Source of the DNA: Undibacterium sp.
Lineage (GTDB): Bacteria > Pseudomonadota > Gammaproteobacteria > Burkholderiales > Burkholderiaceae_D
Length of the DNA: 64,000 bases
NCBI RefSeq assembly: GCF_030651495.1
Contig: NZ_JAUSFI010000005.1
Location: 1-64,000, forward strand
Reading direction: 5' to 3'
In this document: one piece after another, positions 36,816 through 45,558 of the stretch
Position numbering within the stretch: the first letter of the stretch is position 1
How the letters are laid out: each line of letters begins with the position of its first letter
Made by a program: the position numbers and the translations under genes
Notes under the pieces: generated by a model
The model's input: the letters and a program-made list of their open reading frames with translations, nothing else
Told to the model about the DNA's origin: nothing
The model's database searches: none

Positions 36816-37520
36816 TTATTGGGGAGATAGCTTAAACGGCTCCGTTTTCCCTCCGTAAATATTCTCCAGAATCACCGTTTCGCGCACCACAATGGTCGCG
36901 ACAAAATCCTCTGGCCTACTCATTAGCTTGAATGCGCCGTACCCCCGTTCCAGGAAACGATATAGCTCAGATAATCTTATTAATTTGGCTGGACTACGCA
37001 TCGCCGCCAGAGTGGTTCCGATCAACGGTATATGCACCAACTCACACAACGAACGGCCAACTGAATTGACGTGAGCAATCTGCTTTTCTCTATCTATGCG
37101 GCGTCCGACGGTTTGATAGGCGATCACATAATCATCTTGTGTAAAATATTCACCCAAGCGGGAAGCCATCGCCGCGTCCAGTGATTCAGATAAAGCATCG
37201 AGTTCAATTGCTTCAGCAATATACTTCAGTGCGGACAGCGGCAGCAGACGCTCCATCATCGGAATGATGCGTTCAATGTCAGCATCCCTCTGTGTAAAAT
37301 CTTTGGTTCCATACAGATCTTCAAGGAAAAACTGCGCTGCCGCTCGCGTCTCTTTCGCCGCCAGCAAATCGGCGTGCGTATTGACCAGGCGCGCCGACTG
37401 AAATTGGCGCAATGCGGCGCGTGCAGCAGCCACACCAGGATTATCAAGGGCTATACGGCGCTCGTCCATCACGGCTTTCAAGGCAATGCGCAGGATAGCG
37501 GTGATGTGGCTTTTTTTCAT
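36816..37520 (-). CDS. FFLEDLYG-motif protein of unknown function
   Basis: The 234-residue cytoplasmic, largely helical protein contains the striking block AAAQFFLEDLYGTKDFTQRDADIERIIPMMERLLP. Such FFLEELY-type proteins are encoded beside acyl-CoA and neutral-lipid genes in several proteobacteria, as far as I recall. No catalytic motif is visible. It lies between the phasin and the WS/DGAT genes on the same strand. The ribosome site is weak (TTAAAGT), leaving the exact start uncertain. Confidence 0.8.
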   Translation of the reverse strand: MKKSHITAILRIALKAVMDERRIALDNPGVAAARAALRQFQSARLVNTHADLLAAKETRAAAQFFLEDLYGTKDFTQRDADIERIIPMMERLLPLSALKYIAEAIELDALSESLDAAMASRLGEYFTQDDYVIAYQTVGRRIDREKQIAHVNSVGRSLCELVHIPLIGTTLAAMRSPAKLIRLSELYRFLERGYGAFKLMSRPEDFVATIVVRETVILENIYGGKTEPFKLSPQ

Positions 37521-37643
37521 ACTTTAATTAGCAGGATTTACGCAAAAGCATTCTAGCGGCGTCATGTGTCTTGAGCATACCCTATTGTACTTCCATCATT
37601 GTTATATCTTGTCGGGGCGATTTTACTTACTTCCGAATTAGTT

Positions 37644-38303
37644 TTATTCCTCACTTGATTCCGCTTTAGCTACTACTGGTTTCGCTGTAGCTAGTTTCGC
37701 TGTTGCTGGTTTCGCTGTTGCTGGTTTCGCTGCAGCCCTCTTTGCGACCGCGGGTTTGTCCATTGTTTTTACTGCTGCTGCAGATTTTTTTACGCTTTTC
37801 TTAGGCGCAGCTTTAGGTACAGTTTTAGGTGTAGCTTTCACTACAGCAGGCCCTTTAGTCGCCAGTGTGGCAGCGGTTTTGGAAACCAAAGGTTTATTGA
37901 CGGACAGCGCGGCTACGGCATTGGACAGGTCTTCAATCCTTTCTGTCAGGGCCCGGATATCTCTGCTGGTCGGTACGCCAAGGGTGGCTAGCGTGCGGGA
38001 AACGCGGTCTTCAAATACCTGCTCGATTTTATCCCATGAACCGGATGCTTGTTTGCCGACATTGCCGGCTATTTGGGTGACGGATTCTGTGACGTCCGAC
38101 ACCTTGATTCCGGCCAGTCTGCGGGTACGCTTTTGTATATCAGTACCTTCCTTGACTAGCTTGCCAAATAATTTTCCTCCTTCTGCCTCGGCAATGGCGA
38201 ATGCCCCCAATCCAGCTTGCCAGATTTGTTGTGCCGAAGCAAGTACGGCGTCTGCCAGTTTTTCGTCTTCCACTTTTGCCAATGTTTTTAATTTTTTTTC
38301 CAT
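37644..38303 (-). CDS. PhaF-type phasin / granule-associated protein
   Basis: The 219-residue protein has an N-terminal phasin domain (ASAQQIWQAGLGAFAIAEAEGGKLFGKLVKEGTDIQKRTR), a leucine-zipper-like segment (IRALTERIEDLSNAVAAL) and a Lys/Ala/Pro-rich histone H1-like tail (AKPATAKPATAKLATAKP) that binds DNA in PhaF. It coats storage granules and may link them to the nucleoid. The GGAG at 38310-38313 sets the start at ATG 38303; the GTG four codons upstream overlaps it. No PHA synthase is in the window, so here it may serve lipid droplets. Confidence 0.88.
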   Translation of the reverse strand: MEKKLKTLAKVEDEKLADAVLASAQQIWQAGLGAFAIAEAEGGKLFGKLVKEGTDIQKRTRRLAGIKVSDVTESVTQIAGNVGKQASGSWDKIEQVFEDRVSRTLATLGVPTSRDIRALTERIEDLSNAVAALSVNKPLVSKTAATLATKGPAVVKATPKTVPKAAPKKSVKKSAAAVKTMDKPAVAKRAAAKPATAKPATAKLATAKPVVAKAESSEE

Positions 38304-38380
38304 AACATTCTCCACTTCGGGTTAATCTCATAGGTAGCCATTCTGTACAGCGCCATTTTGCTCAATTCCACTTGCTAAAA

Positions 38381-40084
38381 TCAGGATTTCTGCATTGCAT
38401 CCATCTCTCGCTCAGCTGCGTCCACTTCATCTTTGACGACACGGCGCAAGACCTTTCCGACATTCGACTTCGGTAGCGGCTGATCACGGAACAGGACGTA
38501 CTTGGGAACTTTATAGGCGGTCAGATTTTTGCGGCAATGCTCAATCAGATCATTTTCCGTCAGTGAGGAATTTTTCCTGATCACCACAATTTTTACCGCC
38601 TGATCGGAACGTTCGTCGGCGGCCGAAATCGCCGCGACTTCAAGCACGTCTGGATGCATCGCCACCACCTCCTCAATTTCATTCGGGAACACTTTGAAGC
38701 CCGAAACCACGATCACATCTTTCTTGCGATCAACCAGTTTGATATAACCATACGCATCCATAAATCCAATGTCGCCAGTACGCAACCAACCGTCGATGGT
38801 AAATACCTTGGCAGTTTCTTCAGGCATATTCCAGTAACCTTTCATGACTTGCGGTCCGCGAATGCCTATTTCACCTAGTTCCCCTAGTGGCAACTCCTTG
38901 CCAGCTTCATCTAGGATAGCCGCATCGGTAGAGGGAACCGGAAGCCCTATCATGCCGGTGTACTCAACGATATCGAGACGATTGGCGCAAGCGATAGGCG
39001 AGGTTTCCGTCAGCCCATAACCTTCAATCAAAGGTACGCCGAATACCTCATGCCATTTTTTAGCAACAGCGCGTTGCACAGCCATCCCGCCGCCGATCAC
39101 TACCTTTACGTTAGTGGTATCAACCTCTCCTATGTCAGGTGCATTGAGCAATGCGTTGAATAGCGTATTGACGCCAATCATCACGCTAAACTTGGCATGC
39201 TTCAATTCCTTGACAAAGCCTTCAATGTCACGCGGATTCGTGATCAAGACAATTTTGGAACCAAGCTTAAAAAATGTCAGCATCGCAGTCAACGCAAACA
39301 CGTGATATAGCGGCAGGGGAATAATGACAATTTCTTCCCTTTCCTTGAGCGCTACTTTGACCCATGCCACGGTCTGCTGCAAATTGGCGACCATGTTGCC
39401 ATGTGTCAGAACAGCCCCTTTCGGCACTCCGGTCGTGCCACCTGTATATTGCAAAAAGGCGACGTCATCTGTACTCAAGCCAATATCGGTCAAGGTCATT
39501 TCTGCGGCGCGATCAAGCGCATCGGCAAGTGCTACAGAGCCACTGATGTGCCATTCAGGAACCATGTGTTTTACATGTTCGACCACAAAATTGATGATCT
39601 GTGCTTTGGGAAAATGGAGTAAATCACCGACGCGTGACGTGATCACGCTCCGGATTGAAGTATCAGCCAGCACTTCTTGCAAGGTATGCGCGAAATTCTC
39701 CAGCACGACAATACAAACTGCACCAGAATCAATCAACTGGTGGCGCAACTCCCTTGCGGTATAGAGAGGATTTGTATTTACAATCGTGCAGCCGGCACGC
39801 AATGCGCCAAACAAAACGACTGGATACTGCAGCAGGTTAGGCATCATGATCGCAATGCGATCACCTTTTTCCAAGCCAAGAACATTTTGCAGATATGCAC
39901 CGAAAGCCCTTGATTGCTGGTCAAGCTCACGATACGTGATCGTTGTGCCTTGATTGCTAAATGCTGACAACTCTGAATAGCGCGCGCACCCCCATTCAAA
40001 GATATCTTTAAGAGACGTGAACTCAGTAAGATCGACCTCTGCAGGTACACCTGGTGGAAAGCTCTTGAGCCAGATTTTTTCCAT
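38381..40084 (-). CDS. fadD: Long-chain fatty acid-CoA ligase
   Basis: The 567-residue adenylate-forming enzyme activates fatty acids to acyl-CoA. Motifs: LQYTGGTTGVPKGAVLTHGNM (P-loop, about residue 213), GYGLTETSPIACAN (A5), GWLRTGDIGFMDAYGYIKLVDRKKDVIVVSGFKVFPNEIEE (A7/A8) and the catalytic Lys in PKSNVGKVLRR. CTTAAGGAAGGAGATGCATC precedes the ATG. It sits between the acyl-CoA reductase and phasin genes, supplying acyl-CoA for reduction and esterification. Confidence 0.94.
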   Translation of the reverse strand: MEKIWLKSFPPGVPAEVDLTEFTSLKDIFEWGCARYSELSAFSNQGTTITYRELDQQSRAFGAYLQNVLGLEKGDRIAIMMPNLLQYPVVLFGALRAGCTIVNTNPLYTARELRHQLIDSGAVCIVVLENFAHTLQEVLADTSIRSVITSRVGDLLHFPKAQIINFVVEHVKHMVPEWHISGSVALADALDRAAEMTLTDIGLSTDDVAFLQYTGGTTGVPKGAVLTHGNMVANLQQTVAWVKVALKEREEIVIIPLPLYHVFALTAMLTFFKLGSKIVLITNPRDIEGFVKELKHAKFSVMIGVNTLFNALLNAPDIGEVDTTNVKVVIGGGMAVQRAVAKKWHEVFGVPLIEGYGLTETSPIACANRLDIVEYTGMIGLPVPSTDAAILDEAGKELPLGELGEIGIRGPQVMKGYWNMPEETAKVFTIDGWLRTGDIGFMDAYGYIKLVDRKKDVIVVSGFKVFPNEIEEVVAMHPDVLEVAAISAADERSDQAVKIVVIRKNSSLTENDLIEHCRKNLTAYKVPKYVLFRDQPLPKSNVGKVLRRVVKDEVDAAEREMDAMQKS

Positions 40085-40335
40085 GATGCATCTCCTTCCT
40101 TAACTGCACGGATTTGACAATTCAGTCTAGTTGATCAGATTGCTGCACTGTTGATTTTAGTCAAATTTTCGCAGTCAAAAAAAATCGAGTTTCGATCTTT
40201 GCGTTTGAGAAAGATACGCTCAATATCGATTCGCCTGAAATCAACTGGCTCCATCCATTGACTCAAACGCGTACGGTCGCGAAATTTGCATTACTTTAGG
40301 TATTCGGGGTTGCTTCCTGTCAGACGCGTCTCAGC

Positions 40336-42327
40336 TTAAAAATGTACCCCATGTAACAATTTTTGCAGCACCATTTGATCGGCATTCATATGTTGCGTCT
40401 TATTCTCGCCTTCCCTGGCATTCGCCGCATCCGAATCCGGAAACATGCGGAAGCTTGTGTTCATCACTATCTGTGCGACTCGTGGCACTAGTGCATGCAG
40501 AACTTCGCCGAGCACACCCAAGCGGGTGGCAATACGTACTGGCTTGTAAACGATTGCCTCGATGATCAACTCAGCAGCTTGTTCCGGTGCAAGGGTTGGC
40601 ATATTTTCGTAAATTTTGGTAGGTGCAATCATCGGTGTGCGCACCAGTGGCATACTGATGGTGGTGAACTTAATCCCGACATCGGCAAATTCCGATGCCG
40701 CGCACCGGGTCCATGCGTCCAGTGCCGCTTTTGATGCTACATAGCCCGAAAAGCGCGGTGCATTAGTCAACACGCCAATCGATGAAATATTGATAACATG
40801 CCCGTGCTTTTGCTCAATCATCTTTGGCAATAAACCCATGGTCAAGCGCAAAGCACCGAAATAGTTCAGTTGCATCATGCGTTCAAAATCGTGGAAACGG
40901 TCATAACTCGATTCAATGCCGCGCCTGATGGAGCGCCCGGCATTGTTGACAAGTATGTCAACTCTGCCGTGATTGGTGAGTAATAACTTCAAAAAACGAT
41001 CAGAATTCTCCATGTCAGCCAAGTCGGCACAATAAGTGATCACGTCAAAGCCACACCCATTTATTTCCATTTTCGCTGCAGCCAGCTTATCTTCATTACG
41101 TCCGCAAATGATAGTGATCGCGCCCGCTTCTGCCAGTTTGTGCGCTGCCGCCAGACCAATCCCCGACGAGCCTCCGGTGACCAGCACGACCTTATCCGCG
41201 ACCTGACCGCGCAAAGTGCGATCAATCAACAGCGCCGGATCAAGATGTCGCTCCCAGTAATCCCATATCTTGTCCGCGTAGTTCTCCAACCGCGGACAAC
41301 TGATGCCACTTCCTGCCAGGGCTGTCGCCGTATTTCGATTATCAAACCGCGTCGGATAATTGATGAACTGCATCATGTCGTCGGGTAAGCCGAGGTCTTT
41401 CAATACCGCATTCTTGATGCGACGTACCGGCGTCAGCGACATCATTCCTTTCTTAACAGATTCAGGAATGAAGCCCATTAACGCCGCATTGATGCGAAAA
41501 CTCATGGTCGGCGCATGAGCGGCACGGGCGAAGGTATTGAGTACGTCTCCGACCCGCATCGCCTCTGGATCGGTCAAATGAAAACAATGGCCATCCAACT
41601 TTGGCTGGTGCGCGATGTAATCCAATGCATCGACGACATAATCAACTGGCACGATATTGAGCCGCCCTCCCTCCAGCCCTATCATCGGCATCCATGGAGG
41701 CAACAGCTGACGGATACGCTGAATCAATTTGAAGAAATAGTATGGGCCGTCGATCTTATCCATTGCGCCGGTCTTCGAGTCTCCTATCACTATTCCCGGA
41801 CGGTAAATCCGAAATGGGACTTTCGATTCACTGCGAACAATTTTTTCTGATTTGTGCTTAGTCGAAAAATATGGATGATCAAAATTCTCTGCCTCGTCGA
41901 ACATATCTTCGCGAAAAACGCCTTCGTACAGACCTGCGGCAGCAATCGAACTGACGTGATGCAGGTGGAGTGCTCCGATGGCATTGGCAAAGGCGACCGT
42001 TTTTCGGGTGCCATCAACATTGACCGCAATCTGGTCATCTGCGTCGGCGGCCAGATCGTACACCGCGGCCAAATGAAAAAAATGATCAATATTTTCTGAA
42101 AGCAGCTTGACGTCATCCGTGGATATACCCAATTCGGGTTCTCGCAGATCGCCAAATACCGGAATCGCGCGTGTTTTGGAGACGTCCCAATACTCCAGTA
42201 ATGCAGGCACTTTGTCTAGGCTCTGTTTACGTATCAGGAAGTAAACCAAACTACCTTTACGGGTTAGTAATTTCTTAACTAATCGCTTGCCAATAAAGCC
42301 CGTCGCGCCCGTGACGAAATAGTGCAT
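40336..42327 (-). CDS. Alcohol-forming fatty acyl-CoA reductase (two-domain SDR)
   Basis: The 663-residue protein fuses an extended-SDR reductase domain (VTGATGFIGKRLVKKLL at the N-terminus; YFSTKHKSEK near residue 153) to a classical SDR domain (LVTGGSSGIGLAAAHKLAEAG near 381; NNAGRSIRRGIE; YVASK near 528). Length and sequence closely follow the Marinobacter fatty acyl-CoA reductase, including HHVSSIAAAGLYEGVFREDMF, GPYYFFKLIQRIRQLLP and the end RMFPDSDAA. That enzyme reduces fatty acyl-CoA to fatty alcohol with NADPH. CAAAGGAGTCACC precedes the ATG, overruling the longer frame to 42447. With WS/DGAT it makes a complete wax ester route. Confidence 0.93.
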   Translation of the reverse strand: MHYFVTGATGFIGKRLVKKLLTRKGSLVYFLIRKQSLDKVPALLEYWDVSKTRAIPVFGDLREPELGISTDDVKLLSENIDHFFHLAAVYDLAADADDQIAVNVDGTRKTVAFANAIGALHLHHVSSIAAAGLYEGVFREDMFDEAENFDHPYFSTKHKSEKIVRSESKVPFRIYRPGIVIGDSKTGAMDKIDGPYYFFKLIQRIRQLLPPWMPMIGLEGGRLNIVPVDYVVDALDYIAHQPKLDGHCFHLTDPEAMRVGDVLNTFARAAHAPTMSFRINAALMGFIPESVKKGMMSLTPVRRIKNAVLKDLGLPDDMMQFINYPTRFDNRNTATALAGSGISCPRLENYADKIWDYWERHLDPALLIDRTLRGQVADKVVLVTGGSSGIGLAAAHKLAEAGAITIICGRNEDKLAAAKMEINGCGFDVITYCADLADMENSDRFLKLLLTNHGRVDILVNNAGRSIRRGIESSYDRFHDFERMMQLNYFGALRLTMGLLPKMIEQKHGHVINISSIGVLTNAPRFSGYVASKAALDAWTRCAASEFADVGIKFTTISMPLVRTPMIAPTKIYENMPTLAPEQAAELIIEAIVYKPVRIATRLGVLGEVLHALVPRVAQIVMNTSFRMFPDSDAANAREGENKTQHMNADQMVLQKLLHGVHF

Positions 42328-42643
42328 GGTGACTCCTTTGCGTAAGGAAGAAACAGTCACATTCAGGATGAAATTTTCATGATCAAGGCACCACAGCCAA
42401 ATCTTAGGGCAATGTATGCTTACGCTTGAAAGACGACCCAATCGCAATCTAATCTTAGTATCACAATCGGGTACGAGATTGATTTATCGCAAAAATCCAG
42501 ATCAAACCGAAAAAGTCCCATAACTGAAGCATCTCAGGTTACGCGCCAATACGCATATAAAAAGGTGCGTGCACTCCACGCCTATCACGGGATGGGTGAT
42601 GCTACGATTATCCAACGCTGGCAAACCCTACCCAACCGGAGGA
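42328..42643. other. Intergenic region
   Basis: 316 bp between two minus-strand lipid genes. A GCGCCAATACGCATA segment at 42542 resembles the left arm of the palindromic repeat but has no partner arm. Nothing else stands out. Confidence 0.45.
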
Positions 42644-43846
42644 CTACAGCCACTCTAGCAACTGCTTATATACCGCGTCCCGGCTCAATAAGTCTAGATG
42701 ATTCATGCCGTATTCGATCCGTTGATTTTCCGGTGCAAAGACCAAACTCATACTAGGATCTTCGTGCTGGCCCAAGGCACTTTCCAAAGGGACCAAACCA
42801 TCGCCGAGCAAGCGATCCCTGATATCGCCAGCTTGTTTTCCGGTTGTCGCGGCGATGGCATAACATTGCACCTTAAGCGGCAACGGTACGGCAATACGTT
42901 GATCTCCGACATGAGCAAAGCGGTCAAATCCTTCCCAGTCCTGATCCAAAATATTGCCATATCGCAAGTCGGTAATGCCCGCACTGCGAATTTTTCCAAG
43001 ACTCGACAATGGTGCCGTGTACGAACTGTTATCAACAATCACGTGAAACCAATTGCCACCGCGCTCAAGCGGTGCGCCGTGGTGCGGCGTCCCCAGAAAC
43101 ACCAGCTTACGTAATTGTCGCGGCCAGCGTTGGCGCGAGAGCGTGCCGTAGTGAAAGGCGCTACGCGCAATCATTCCACCCATGCTGTGGCCTAGGATGA
43201 CCAGTTCTTCTATGGCGACTGGCCATTCCTGAACCAGAACCTCTAATTGTTCAGCAAATTCGCGGCCATTGGTCGATATGTGGCGTCCACTGTTATAGTA
43301 TAAATAGACTGGCGTATAGCCGCGATCGTGCGCCAGAGCTGCGCCATGATCATGACGGCGGCGTCGCCATCCAAGATCGTTCATGCATAGACCGTGCGCC
43401 AGCACCAAGATACGTCCATTCAGGTGCGGCATTGCTTTAGTCAGCGCCTGTTTTTCCAGTGTCAAGGTTTGGCCGCGGTATCTGAAAGCCATCGTAATTG
43501 ACAACGGATTATGCGTCTGCTCAAGATAATCCCCCAATACACCATTCAGAACAGCCAACACGGGCTCTCTACCAGGCCATCCGCTGTTTTTAGCCAGCAA
43601 GGGGGTAAGCCAGTTCAACAAAGTGTCAATACCACTACCGACCAGACTGGTGATGGCGCGAATGTTGCCATACAGCATTGAGACGGCACTAGACAAGGGT
43701 TTGTGCACCGGAACACCCCATCTAACGGTGCTTTTCAAGATATTCATGTTAACTGCTTCGACCATTTCTACCAAGCCGACGATAGCGTCGATAGTCAAAC
43801 GGCTCAAACCGCGCAGGTCGGATGAATGTGAGTGATCCTTAGACAT
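42644..43846 (-). CDS. PGAP1-like alpha/beta hydrolase, probable lipase
   Basis: The 400-residue hydrolase shows VLAHGLCMNDLGWRRR (oxyanion loop), VYLYYNSGRHISTNGREFAEQLE, the nucleophile elbow ILGHSMGGMIARSAFHYG (Ser about 220), FLGTPHHGAPLERGGN and a late YGMNHLDLL histidine, matching PGAP1/triacylglycerol-lipase-like proteins. About 150 residues precede the fold. No signal peptide is visible. The start at 43846 follows TTACGGAGTTTTT. It is the first gene of the minus-strand lipid cluster and may release or recycle acyl chains. Confidence 0.87.
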   Translation of the reverse strand: MSKDHSHSSDLRGLSRLTIDAIVGLVEMVEAVNMNILKSTVRWGVPVHKPLSSAVSMLYGNIRAITSLVGSGIDTLLNWLTPLLAKNSGWPGREPVLAVLNGVLGDYLEQTHNPLSITMAFRYRGQTLTLEKQALTKAMPHLNGRILVLAHGLCMNDLGWRRRRHDHGAALAHDRGYTPVYLYYNSGRHISTNGREFAEQLEVLVQEWPVAIEELVILGHSMGGMIARSAFHYGTLSRQRWPRQLRKLVFLGTPHHGAPLERGGNWFHVIVDNSSYTAPLSSLGKIRSAGITDLRYGNILDQDWEGFDRFAHVGDQRIAVPLPLKVQCYAIAATTGKQAGDIRDRLLGDGLVPLESALGQHEDPSMSLVFAPENQRIEYGMNHLDLLSRDAVYKQLLEWL

Positions 43847-44513
43847 AAAAACTCCGTAAATTGGCAAACACCTACCGGCCAGTAACGTTGACTAAATGTA
43901 CTTAATCCGATCAACGTTGTGTATTTATCTGTTACAACAAAATCTACGGCGCAAGCTTTTCGATATAAAAAAATAATTTCACTGCAAAGCAATCGAAGAT
44001 AAATCGTTACTCAAACGATGTTTTAACTACTCTATCTTTCGCTGGTTTTACTTTATACGTTAGACGCTCCGTTTGCATATTTTCATCGAGAGTAGCCGGC
44101 TTTTTCAAAAAAATGGCCAGCCAAAATTGCAAAATCTGTATAAGATTATTTTAACTATATTTCTATCTAATCCCTATCGCGCACCCATAAAGCCATTAAC
44201 GTTATTGTGCGCGATTTGACTTAAATCAAAATGCGTGACGTTATCTCAACATAGACTTAATTGGGGATGTGAACATAATGAACATAAATTAATGATATTT
44301 TCAATTTTATTACTGAACGGAAAATATCAAAATTGACTGTTATTGATTGTGTAATTGAAAAATTACCGTCTTGAATAGAGTATTTCGCAAACGTCACGCG
44401 AAGCTAATCCACAGAACCCTTGCCTTTCAGGATGATATTGAAAAGCGCCACGTTTAGTTGTTCAGCGCTGTTCGGCAATAATGAAGCAGTGATTTATTAT
44501 AAGGAAATATTCC
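43847..44513. other. AT-rich divergent intergenic region with FNR box
   Basis: This 667-bp stretch is clearly richer in A+T than its surroundings and contains no gene. It holds an FNR/ANR-type box at 44216-44229 directed at the plus-strand gene. Confidence 0.6.
44216..44257 (+). promoter_or_regulatory. FNR/ANR-type box with matching -10
   Basis: TTGAC-TTAA-ATCAA (44216-44229) differs from the FNR consensus TTGAT-N4-ATCAA at one base. TAGACT at 44252-44257 is spaced as the -10 of a class II FNR promoter, which would start transcription near 44264 and leave a leader of about 250 nt. Confidence 0.6.
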
Positions 44514-44900
44514 ATGTCCTCTAATCATGTCGTCGTATGGATCGACCATACTGAAGCGCACGTCATTCACTTCACTCCGGAAGCGGGAGAAAATCAGGTC
44601 ATCCTGACACATTCGACACATCCGCATTTACACGTCAAATCTAGAGTACAGGGGTCAGGGCATGCTGCCGAAAATATTCCTTATTTCGATGATATTGCGA
44701 AGGCGATTAAGGATTCTCTTGAAATCTTGATTGTCGGGCCGGGCCTTGAGAAACTCGCATTCATGAAACATTTAATAAAACACCAACATTTAGTTGCAGA
44801 AAAAGTAGTAAGCGTTGAGACTGTCGATCATCCAACTGATGCTCAATTAGTCGCTTATGCTCGAAAATATTTTGCCAATATAGATTCTCGTCTACGTTAA
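44514..44900 (+). CDS. eRF1-like 'translational machinery' family protein
   Basis: The 128-residue protein reads HVVVWIDHTEAHVIHF, HVKSRVQGSGHAAENIPYFDDIAKAIKDSLEILIVGPGLEKLAFMKHLIKHQHLVAEKVVSVETVDHPTDAQLVAYARKYF. This matches the bacterial proteins with an eRF1/pelota-like domain (GPG..K..F..HL) often annotated as translational machinery proteins. ATAAGGAAATATTCC precedes the ATG. The FNR box upstream suggests induction at low oxygen. Molecular role unknown. Confidence 0.82.
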   Translation: MSSNHVVVWIDHTEAHVIHFTPEAGENQVILTHSTHPHLHVKSRVQGSGHAAENIPYFDDIAKAIKDSLEILIVGPGLEKLAFMKHLIKHQHLVAEKVVSVETVDHPTDAQLVAYARKYFANIDSRLR

Positions 44901-45116
44901 ATGGGAAGGCAATTTACCATCATGTGGTAAAAATAGAGGCAAACGCGGTTTCACCCGTAATGAGATGCGTCCCGTCTGGACACCGCAAGAAGGAGGATTT
45001 AGCCAAGTCTTATGCTGCCACCAAGGCTGCGCCCTCGGTCTTATGTTTACAATTGCGTTCAAAGATGCCTCGATCGGGCGGTAAATCTTCATGATTGCAA
45101 TAGCACTACGCTTAAA

Positions 45117-45148
45117 GGGGACTCCCCATGGAAAAACATCATGCCTGA
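45117..45148 (+). promoter_or_regulatory. Mini-ORF overlapping the next start codon, behind a GGGGACTCCCC palindrome
   Basis: AAAGGGGA is well placed for an ATG at 45128 that encodes only MEKHHA and stops at 45146-45148, overlapping the ATG (45141) of the next gene. The strong ribosome site therefore serves the mini-ORF, and the main gene may depend on re-initiation. Confidence 0.4.
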
Positions 45149-45458
45149 CATTGACCCTGGAAGCACCTACCGTGGGCTTCCCTTGACTGCAGAGCAAGAC
45201 GCAGAAGTCCGACACTACATAAAAAAGAAAAAGCAGCATGGTGAGTCATGGGATAGCCCAGAGCTGGCAGCTATGCTTAAAGATATGCTGGAACCCCCGA
45301 GCGAGAACGACGAGGAGCTCGACGTTCTCATTGACGAAACGAAAGCGGCTGCAGAGCGGGCAGCTGCTTCTATCGACGAATTTATGGAACCGATTGAGGC
45401 CAGTGAAGAGCGGACTGCTGCCATGGAATCCGAAAAAATGAAGAAACCAGAGAGCTAG
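45141..45458 (+). CDS. Small acidic protein of unknown function
   Basis: The 105-residue cytoplasmic protein begins MPDIDPGSTYRGLPLTAEQDAEVRHYIKKKKQHGESWDSPELAAMLKDMLEPP and continues as a very acidic, Ala/Glu-rich helix. The N-terminal half has a recognisable conserved look of short hypothetical proteins in betaproteobacteria, but I cannot name a family. The frame is open upstream to 45012 without support. It is in the same direction as the eRF1-like gene, 240 bp downstream. Confidence 0.65.
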   Translation: MPDIDPGSTYRGLPLTAEQDAEVRHYIKKKKQHGESWDSPELAAMLKDMLEPPSENDEELDVLIDETKAAAERAAASIDEFMEPIEASEERTAAMESEKMKKPES

Positions 45459-45558
45459 ATCCCAATCGGAGCAGCAGGTTTAGAGATGACTCTGTCGCGT
45501 TAACAATAACAGGCATATTTTTAGCAAACTCACCTCAAATGCGACAGAACATTAAATA

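Noticed and set aside
42540-42610. Possible sixth copy of the palindromic repeat (GCGCCAATACGCATA)
   Set aside because: Only about 12 bases resemble the left arm and no matching right arm follows, so I could not support it.
45489-45548. TCTGTCGC/GCGACAGA inverted repeat between the acidic protein and rhodanese genes
   Set aside because: The arms are only 8 bp with a loop of over 40 bp, too weak to call a terminator or operator.
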